This document shows, piece after piece, positions 6,921 to 12,500 of a stretch of 12,500 bases of DNA. The notes beneath the pieces are model-generated. The model was not told the DNA's origin. It did no database searches and saw nothing but the letters and a program-made list of their open reading frames with translations. The DNA is from Chrysomallon squamiferum (lineage: Eukaryota > Mollusca > Gastropoda > Neomphalida > Peltospiridae). The stretch covers positions 4,748,936 through 4,761,435 of the forward strand of contig CM022674.1 of the NCBI GenBank assembly GCA_012295275.1. The letters are read 5' to 3'. The number at the start of each line of letters is the position of its first letter. Positions within the stretch are counted from its first letter, which is position 1. A program made the translations under genes and the position numbers.

Positions 6921-7309
6921 GTGTCTATTACACAAAGTATGGAACCTTTAAGATTTGAAAAAGTGATTTTAAATGGTTTCCAAAAGACGTCTTCGCCGGA
7001 TTCTAAAATAACATGATTCTTCATTCATGTGGTTAATTTCTTTTAAAATGATTGCCCGTACAGTAAACAATTTGTTCCAAAAGCCATTTTCATTTACTAA
7101 ATAAACACTTTAAAGAGGGTTTTAAAAAAGAAAAAAAAACAAGAAAAAAAAAACATTTACGTCTGGCTTTTTTTTTTAGCGAATACTGTTTACCGTAACT
7201 TCAATTTAATCAAACTTTAAACAATTTTGACCGATGCTCTCGGGATGCGGTCGGAAAGTAACGAAGAAGACGAAAAATTGAACAGCCATCTTACATCCGC
7301 TTGCAAGTA
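6920..7309. other. Unique AT-rich DNA with forkhead-type motifs
   Basis: Contains GTAAACA at 7063-7069 and TGTTTAC at 7187-7193, an A/GA-rich tract at 7123-7154 and a T run at 7168-7177. The bases 7180-7198 match the reverse complement of 6380-6398 with two mismatches. No gene seen. Confidence 0.45.
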
Positions 7310-7324
7310 TTTTTTTTTTTTTTT
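7310..7324. repeat. Poly-T run (15 T)
   Basis: Homopolymer between two unique segments. Confidence 0.85.
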
Positions 7325-7443
7325 AACGTCCTGAAAACAGGTGATGACTATCGAGTGTTGTTTAATCATGTTTACCCTGAAAGAAATTCAGATCTGGTCT
7401 TTGCTAAAGTCTGGGATTTTTGTTAATGACATGTTCAATTTAA

Positions 7444-7947
7444 TCAGCGAAGATTAATGATATCCCCTGTTCCGCCGAGGCAAATACGTTTTTAGCGCAG
7501 AATATCAAATTTTGTAAAAAAAAAAGTGCTGCTCAGCATCAAGGCATCCTCGCGGCGAAGGATCAAGCATTACATCCCAAGATCTGCGTCGTCATGGAAA
7601 CCGATGCTAAACCGACGGAATGGTTTTTCTTTAAATGGTCTCAGATTTCAACAATTCGCGTTTTAATTCCGTCCCAACTTTCCGAAGCACTAAGGATTTT
7701 GCGGACATCAGAGAACATCGTTTTCTTCTTTTATCTTTTTATTTTTTTATTTTTATTTTTTTCTGTTTATCTTAAGTCTTTCATTTTTTTTATTTATTCT
7801 TTTTTTATTATTATTATTCTTTTTTTTTTTTTTGTTCTTCCGCTTTTTAAAAATCTTTTTTTTTTTTATATAATTTTCATTTTATTTATTTTTATCGATT
7901 TAATTTTTTTGAGGAAGCTTAGGACTATTAAGCAAGCGTATATGTGA
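7444..7947 (+). other. Long open frame, complex first half, T-rich second half; unproven
   Basis: After a TAA at 7441 this frame stays open for 167 codons to TGA at 7945. The first roughly 95 codons are in ordinary mixed sequence and read plausibly (for example HPKICVVMETDAKPTEWFF and VLIPSQLSEALRILRTSE). The remainder is a translation of T-rich DNA (F, I, L, Y only) and is certainly not protein. The only good ATG is at 7594. No family recognised and no strong splice sites flank the complex part. It could be a relic of an exon or chance; I lean to chance. Confidence 0.2.
7728..7912. repeat. T-rich low-complexity block
   Basis: Long T stretches with A, C and G interruptions (TTTTTTATTTTTATTTTTTT and similar). 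Hydrophobic open frames come from composition. Confidence 0.8.
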
Positions 7948-8008
7948 CAACAACTGTTTAATTACTCAAACAACAGCTGCTACCACAACTCTACTATTAC
8001 TATTACTA

Positions 8009-8057
8009 ATAAAAAAAAAAAAAAAAAAATAAATTAAAAAAAGACGATGATGATGAT
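8009..8057. repeat. A19 run, A-rich tail and short (GAT)n
   Basis: Nineteen A at 8011-8029, then TAAATTAAAAAAAG, then GACGATGATGATGAT at 8043-8057. Confidence 0.8.
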
Positions 8058-8087
8058 ACACTTTTAGCATCAGTATTAAGAATGATA

Positions 8088-8274
8088 GTAATACTAGCAG
8101 TAGCAGTAATGGAGGTGGCACTTGAAGTATAGTAATAGTGGTAGTAGTAGTAGCAGAAGGAGCAGTAGTAGTTATGTTAACGGTAGTAGTGATGGCAGTA
8201 GCAGAACAGCGACGGCAACAGCAACAGCAGTAGTAATAGTCGTTGTTGTTGTTGTTGTAGTAGTACAATAATAC
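8088..8274. repeat. Degenerate GTA/GCA/GTT trinucleotide tract
   Basis: AGCAGTAGCAGTAATGGAGG, GTGGTAGTAGTAGTAGCAG, GGCAACAGCAACAGCAGTAG and a (GTT)n run around 8240-8258 keep a 3-bp rhythm over about 185 bp. Same unit family as 4918-5031. Minus-strand threonine/valine-rich frames are artefacts. Confidence 0.8.
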
Positions 8275-8275
8275 A

Positions 8276-8620
8276 AATATCTACTTCGAGAGATGCTATA
8301 AATGAAATGTAAAGGGACATAACTAAGGAATACCCTTTTTAATTGTAAGGCACCAACGTTTTGAATTTGTTTTAACACCATTAACTGTACTCACGTTCAT
8401 GGTTTGTAAAAACAAAGGAAAATAAATAAAAATAAAAATGAAAACTAACGTACTGGCTGAGTACCAATGTACCGACATTACATATTTATAAAAATATATT
8501 TTTATTTCTTTTTTTCTTTTTTTATTCTCACACCATAGAGTTAATTCCGTTCGCATTTCTCGTTTCAGGAGAAAGAAATATTAATAACTGAAAATAACAA
8601 AGTAACATTCAAAAATATAA
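8276..8620. other. Unique AT-rich DNA, no gene seen
   Basis: No repeat, RNA gene or convincing open frame. A-rich AAATAAAAATAAAAATG words occur near 8420. Confidence 0.55.
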
Positions 8621-8645
8621 TAATAAATAAATAAATAAATAAATA
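8621..8645. repeat. (AAAT)n microsatellite
   Basis: About six AAAT/AATA units. Confidence 0.85.
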
Positions 8646-8737
8646 GAATCCAAAAATAACAAGAAAACTGGTATTTGGTTCAGAATCAGTATTTTATATC
8701 AAGAAAAAAAAATATAAAACTAAAAAGGTTTTGAAGT

Positions 8738-8763
8738 AACGACACCGATAATTAAGTGTCGTT
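8738..8763. other. 8-bp-stem hairpin followed by T run
   Basis: AACGACAC at 8738-8745 pairs perfectly with GTGTCGTT at 8756-8763 around a 10-nt loop, and more T follows to 8769. It resembles a bacterial terminator in shape, but nothing else here is bacterial, so no terminator is called. Confidence 0.5.
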
Positions 8764-8946
8764 TTTTTTACAAAATATTTATTTTCTTTGATAGAATGCG
8801 TGAAAGAATTTAATGAATATCACATTGATTTATTTTATTTTATTATGTCAAATGAATTTATTGACTGATTTATTTATATATTGATACATTCATTCTTCAC
8901 GATGATTTGGAAAAAAAGCGTCTTGCTGGTACGTGAAAGGAAATTC

Positions 8947-9001
8947 TTATCCATCAACAGCAAGGAGTCTTTTATATAATGTTTCCTTGCAATTGGGATA
9001 A
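8947..9001. other. Two-stem imperfect hairpin
   Basis: Outer stem TTATCC (8947-8952) with GGATAA (8996-9001); inner stem GCAAGGA (8960-8966) with TCCTTGC (8984-8990). The internal loop is 7 and 5 nt, the terminal loop 17 nt. The 55-nt size is at the low end for a microRNA precursor, but pairing is too sparse to call one. Confidence 0.45.
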
Positions 9002-9114
9002 CACATGTTGTTTGCTAAACCACTGTTTGAAACGGGTTATATTTACATATCAGTAAATTAGTATTAGTACTGGAACGGCATACATTTATTTATGCATAAG
9101 TGTCAAAATGGTTT

Positions 9115-9146
9115 GTGTGTGTGTGTGTGTGCGCGCGTGCGTGCTC
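9115..9146. repeat. (GT)n grading into GC/GT
   Basis: Pure GT to 9131, then GCGCGCGTGCGTGC. Alternating purine-pyrimidine throughout. Confidence 0.9.
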
Positions 9147-9157
9147 GCATTCGGATA

Positions 9158-9200
9158 AACTTTTAGAATATTTTAGCAAGGAACTTTTAGAATACTTTAT
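9158..9200. repeat. 24-bp-period direct duplication
   Basis: AACTTTTAGAATA occurs at 9158-9170 and 9182-9194, with a following T/C difference and TTTA shared (18 of 19 match). Confidence 0.8.
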
Positions 9201-9270
9201 TGAAATAAATTTCTAAACAATGAAAGAAGTGATGGCATGTCGAATTTATTTATAATAAAAATATATTACA

Positions 9271-9750
9271 GTTATTTTAAATAGATTCAGTTGATATCGC
9301 TTATTACTGTTAATTTAAATAGATTCTCTTATTACTGTTTATTGGTGTTATTTTAAATACAAACACTTATGATTGTCTTTCATTTATTTTAACTAGATTC
9401 AGTTGTTATTGCTTTTTAACTGTTATTTTAAATAGATTCAGTTATCAATGTTTATTGCTGTTATTTTAACTAGATTCAATTGTTATCGCTTTTTTTAATG
9501 TTATTTTAAATAGATTCAGTTCTTATGGCTTATTATTGTTATTTTAACTAGATTCATTTTGTCATTGCTTATTACAATAACCAGATTTCTTTTTTTTTTA
9601 TTACTATTGTTTTAAATACATTGTTATTGGTTATTACTCTAATTTTGAACAGATTCAGCTGTTATTGGTTATTACTGCCATTTTTAAAATAGATTCAGTT
9701 GTTATTTCTTATCACTGTTATTTTAACTGGATTCACTAATCAATTCTTAC
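9271..9750. repeat. 38-bp minisatellite, about 13 degenerate units
   Basis: Consensus first half GTTATTTTAAATAGATTCAG, second half TTGTTATTGCTTATTACT. Units begin at 9271, 9309 (28 bp, shortened), 9347, 9383, 9422, 9460, 9500, 9538, 9576 (degraded), 9609 (30 bp), 9639, 9677 and 9717. A 10-bp fragment lies at 9337-9346. The word TAGATTCA is the most conserved part; AAATAG and AACTAG variants partly alternate between adjacent units (9383-9538), suggesting a 76-bp higher-order period in the middle. Sequence outside both ends is unrelated. Confidence 0.92.
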
Positions 9751-9773
9751 CGCCGCTGTTCGCGGGCATTGCT

Positions 9774-9855
9774 GAAATTAACCGTTGCGACTTTATACAC
9801 CTTTAATTATTTCCATTTCTTTATGGAAACATTCGTGATCCAACGGTTTAATTTC
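9774..9855. other. 14/15-bp inverted repeat with nested hairpin
   Basis: GAAATTAACCGTTG (9774-9787) pairs with CAACGGTTTAATTTC (9841-9855) with a single extra base. Within the 53-nt interior, TTTCCA (9810-9815) and TGGAAA (9824-9829) form a 6-bp stem. Starts 24 bp after the minisatellite ends. Confidence 0.6.
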
Positions 9856-10168
9856 ATCGGCAGGATTACATCAGAAGATTGGTAAAACCATAAAACACGT
9901 TTGCGTAGCGTGTCGCGCAGTGTTCAGTTCACATTTCGCCATAAAGAGAGAGACTTCAATAAAGTCCCCGTTTGTAACGCAAGTATACCGAGCGACATTA
10001 GAAACGCAAGACGTAATCAGAACGAGCAAACATAATCGAAATCAAATATCTGTGAGTAAATAATAAAAGAAAATGTCATACAGCACGAACGGTTTCTTCT
10101 TTCAAATATAGAAAGTTTATTTTTGTACAGAGCGGGAGAGAGACTGAAGAAATAACAAACAGAGAGAC

Positions 10169-10172
<4 letters not shown>
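9856..10172. other. Unique DNA, no gene seen
   Basis: Relatively complex sequence with several CG dinucleotides and no open frame of note. It passes into GA-rich DNA at about 10134. Confidence 0.5.
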
Positions 10173-10248
<76 letters not shown>

Positions 10249-10276
10249 AAGACAAACAGAGACAGAGAGAGAGAGA
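10134..10276. repeat. GA-rich region with pure (AG)n of 73 nt
   Basis: Imperfect GAGA/ACAGA words flank an uninterrupted AG run at 10173-10245. It is the only long purine-on-plus dinucleotide array; all others of this motif in the window have CT on the plus strand. Confidence 0.95.
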
Positions 10277-10302
10277 TACTATGTTTATCGTTCTTTCACA
10301 CA

Positions 10303-10466
<164 letters not shown>

Positions 10467-10504
10467 CTTTCTTTCAGCATTTATTTCTTTTTCTCACTCT
10501 CACT

Positions 10505-10697
10505 CCTCCGTCAACGCTGCCCCGTGTTTGTTTCCGATTACGTGAAAATCTTTTCGCATTCGAATATAATAAATTGTGTTTTTTGCTTTCCGGCCCACGG
10601 TCTAACAGCAACTCTCTCGGGTCGCTAATTACGGCTTCGGAATACTTGACTACTAACGCTGTTCTGCGAGCAGGCACACACACAGTGTTCACGGCCG
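10505..10697. other. Complex segment, open on the minus strand; no gene recognised
   Basis: GC-richer DNA between repeats. A minus-strand frame from 10770 to 10474 is open for 98 codons across it (for example VPARRTALVVKYSEAVISD) but also runs through poly-A at 10698-10721, giving a poly-Phe run, and has no splice-site support. A plus frame is open too. Probably chance. Confidence 0.2.
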
Positions 10698-10721
10698 AAA
10701 AAAAAAAAAAAAAAAAAAAAA
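10698..10721. repeat. Poly-A run (24 A)
   Basis: Uninterrupted A run after GGCCG. On the plus strand it could be a retroposon tail, but the upstream 190 bp match no element I recognise. Confidence 0.85.
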
Positions 10722-11030
10722 TTGGAATGACTTTTTGATTGTTATTGCAATTAGTTATCGTTTGCAGCACAGAGCAACTATGAAAAATTAATCAGTATTT
10801 ATTATAAGCTCGTTTCTGGCGCCGTTTTGTGTGTCAGTCCAAAAAAAGAAACAAAAAAGAATGAAAAAACAAAGATAAAATGAATAATTCTACGAGGCTG
10901 TGACCCGAAAGCAAGGGGGGGGAATGTGAGGGGTTGGACGGCAAAACGCGAAATTATATATTTATTTTTTTGGATTAATTCTTAATAGATTTATTTGTTT
11001 TACTGAATGATATTCAAAGAAAGAATGTAT

Positions 11031-11033
<3 letters not shown>
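10722..11033. other. Unique AT-rich DNA with A-rich and G-run patches
   Basis: A-rich patch at 10840-10880. A run of 8 G at 10915-10922 is followed by GGGG and GG runs to about 10937. No gene seen. Confidence 0.5.

Positions 11034-11120
<87 letters not shown>
11034..11120. repeat. Pure (TC)n, 87 nt
   Basis: Uninterrupted TC array, then GTGTGTG and imperfect CTTT words to 11159. Confidence 0.97.
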
Positions 11121-11128
<8 letters not shown>

Positions 11129-11156
11129 TTCTCTGTCTCTTTCTTTCTATTTCTGT

Positions 11157-11159
<3 letters not shown>

Positions 11160-11205
<46 letters not shown>
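11160..11205. repeat. Pure (TA)n, about 22 units
   Basis: Alternating TA lying between two long (TC)n arrays. Self-complementary, so it can extrude as a cruciform. Confidence 0.97.
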
Positions 11206-11207
<2 letters not shown>

Positions 11208-11219
11208 TGTATGTATCAC

Positions 11220-11232
11220 TCTTTCTTTCTCT

Positions 11233-11308
<76 letters not shown>
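11220..11308. repeat. CTTT words into pure (TC)n of 69 nt
   Basis: CTTTCTTTCTCTTTCTCTTT leads into pure TC at 11240-11308; a TTTTCCTTCAG sequence follows. Confidence 0.95.
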
Positions 11309-11311
<3 letters not shown>

Positions 11312-11318
11312 CCTTCAG

Positions 11319-11689
11319 TAACTGTCATTAATCTACTTAATTGTTTCCCCCTTCCTTTCAGTCTATTCAATACTCGCTATTCTATTTCTCACTGTCTACG
11401 GGAAGGCGTTTCTAAGTGATTTGTTTGCTGCTGGCCAACAGAGCGATAAAAAGGTGTCAGCTCAGAATCTTTCGGTTCGTCTGTCTGAATCAATAATTTG
11501 ATTTATGCGCGTTTAAGTTGCTCTTTCAACGTCTCGTCAATTCCCTCGTCTGTGATTTAAAAAACGAGAAACGATGTCGTTGTTATGAATGACGCATGCA
11601 ACGATTAGTGACGAAGAAGAAGAGAAAAATGTGACTGAAAAACAATCGGGTTTTTCTACACAAACTTCACATTTCAATCCTTCCTTCTT
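11319..11689. other. Unique DNA between SSR blocks, no gene recognised
   Basis: Contains TTCCTTTCAG ending at 11361, an acceptor-like site without a good donor, and a 40-codon stretch from an ATG at 11589 (MTHATISDEEEEKNVTEKQS) that runs directly into CT-repeat translation. That 232-codon frame is about three-quarters SL/HT repeat and is rejected as a gene. Confidence 0.5.
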
Positions 11690-11872
11690 TTCTCTCCTTC
11701 TTTCAATCTGTCGATCTCAGTCTTTATGCCAGTTACTTTTCTGTCTTTCCTTCCCTCTCTATTTCTCTGTCTCTGTTCTCTTACATATACACACTCTCTC
11801 TCTTTCTCTCCTTACCTCTCTGTCTCCATTTCTCTCTCTTTCTGTCTTCTCTCTCTCTCTCTCTCACACACA

Positions 11873-11952
<80 letters not shown>

Positions 11953-12025
11953 GACTCTCATTCTCTCTCCCTCTCTCTCTCTTTCTCACTCTCTCTCTGT
12001 GTCTCCATTTCTCTTTCTTTCTGTC

Positions 12026-12113
<88 letters not shown>
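11690..12113. repeat. Compound CT/CA array with ~179-bp higher-order duplication
   Basis: Imperfect CTTT/CTGT from 11690, (CT)n 11849-11864, (CA)n 11865-11875, (CT)n 11875-11940, (CA)n 11941-11951, imperfect CT, and pure (TC)n 12029-12113. The word TGTCTCCATTTCTCT followed by TTCTGTCTT occurs at 11821 and again at 12000, so a unit of about 179 bp has been duplicated. Confidence 0.92.
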
Positions 12114-12116
<3 letters not shown>

Positions 12117-12118
12117 AG

Positions 12119-12283
12119 TTCTTTACGTATGATGATTCACATTACAACTATTATATTGAAGGATCGCCTATTCGCTAGAAATGTACGCTTCCTCTATCAT
12201 ATTGCCTTTCACCGCTGTTTGATGTTATTTTTACCTAATCGTGACCGTCTACACATCGCATACGAACGACATTACGCGAACAG
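12119..12283 (+). CDS. Candidate internal exon, product unknown
   Basis: The left boundary is a strong acceptor: an 85-nt TC tract, then TTTCAG ending at 12118. The right boundary is CAG|GTAAAC with the G of the intron at 12284, a good metazoan donor. The 165-bp interval is a multiple of three and contains 54 full codons open in one frame only (starting SLRMMIHITT and ending ERHYAN). The other frames hit stops. It is basic and hydrophobic and I recognise no domain. Against it: no A lies between 12029 and 12116, so a branch point would have to be about 90 nt away, and a 54-codon open stretch is possible by chance. It may equally be a non-coding exon or nothing. Confidence 0.3.
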
Positions 12284-12345
12284 GTAAACACCAAACGCTT
12301 ACGGGCTTTAGTTTCATGTATAATCGAAAATCTATAAATATATAT

Positions 12346-12348
<3 letters not shown>

Positions 12349-12417
<69 letters not shown>
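12349..12417. repeat. Pure (TG)n, 69 nt
   Basis: Uninterrupted TG array beginning 66 nt after the candidate splice donor, preceded by a short TATATAT. Confidence 0.97.
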
Positions 12418-12418
<1 letters not shown>

Positions 12419-12500
12419 TGTCTGAAGCGATTATCTGAAACCTGCTTAATCTGGCAGCATTTTTATGAAATATGCTTCTGACATGTATTTCTGGAATAAT

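Noticed and set aside
6671-7024. Overlapping frames rich in SLSL or RERE on both strands
   Set aside because: Direct products of the (TC)n array at 6838-6914.
8738-8769. Rho-independent terminator
   Set aside because: The shape fits, but no bacterial gene or operon is present.
9271-9750. CRISPR array
   Set aside because: Units are contiguous and diverged with no constant repeat plus unique spacer pattern, and the setting is eukaryotic. It is a minisatellite.
10474-10770. 98-codon minus-strand gene
   Set aside because: It runs through poly-A at 10698-10721 and has no splice or start context. The plus strand is open too, so openness is not specific.
11007-11419. Frames with SL, IY and RE repeats
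   Set aside because: Translations of (TC)n and (TA)n; all are explained by composition.
11359-11455. Exon after TTCCTTTCAG
   Set aside because: The only following GT (near 11453) is a poor donor and stops occur in the frames.
11589-12287. 232-codon plus-strand open frame
   Set aside because: About three-quarters is serine/leucine/histidine/threonine translation of CT and CA repeats. Dinucleotide arrays without stops make long frames automatically. Only the part after 12118 is kept, as a separate exon candidate.

Overview
This window reads as non-coding (intergenic or deep intronic) DNA from a metazoan nuclear genome, most likely a cephalopod mollusc and probably octopus-like. The grounds are AT-rich sequence with frequent stops, no bacterial gene layout, very dense long pure microsatellites ((CT)n, (CA)n, (GT)n, (TA)n, (GAT)n, (GACA)n, poly-A/T), and one tRNA-like segment with matched Pol III A and B boxes, typical of a tRNA-derived SINE. 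The assignment to cephalopods is inference from texture, not from a recognised gene. I recognise no intact protein-coding gene. Almost every long open frame is a translation of a simple repeat.

Layout. Positions 1-310 hold degenerate GACA/GATA/CTGT tetranucleotide repeats. Positions 311-1530 are mixed sequence with poly-T, GAA and A-rich tracts, a 14-bp palindrome centred on TCACGTGA and a small hairpin. Positions 1531-1840 are a GAT-rich array with nested 21-bp and 23-bp repeats. Positions 1862-2457 are plain AT-rich DNA with two CRE-like sites about 30 bp apart. Positions 2458-3985 alternate TAC, T-rich (including a run of 51 T), ATGG and GAT repeats. Positions 4114-4400 carry (CA)n, the SINE head and a T-rich/A-rich inverted pair. 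Positions 4918-5031 and 8088-8274 are related degenerate GTA/GCA/GTT trinucleotide tracts. Positions 5155-5585 are a more complex segment with three overlapping open frames, followed by a 62/72-bp tandem duplication at 5772-5905.

Positions 6300-7730 contain a cluster of forkhead-type TGTTTAC motifs, a pure (TC)n array of 77 nt and a 167-codon open frame ending in T-rich DNA. Positions 8738-9001 contain two hairpins. Positions 9271-9750 are a minisatellite of about 13 units with a 38-bp period, the clearest non-microsatellite repeat here. A long inverted repeat follows at 9774-9855. From 10173 to 12418 the DNA is dominated by very long (AG)n, (CT)n, (CA)n, (TA)n and (GT)n arrays, with a higher-order duplication of about 179 bp.

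Near the right end, 12119-12283 is bounded by a strong polypyrimidine-CAG acceptor and a CAG|GTAAAC donor. It is 165 bp long and open in one frame. It is the best exon candidate in the window, but unproven. No set of genes acting together can be claimed. The interest lies in repeat architecture, regulatory-like palindromes and possible exons between UC and UG repeats.
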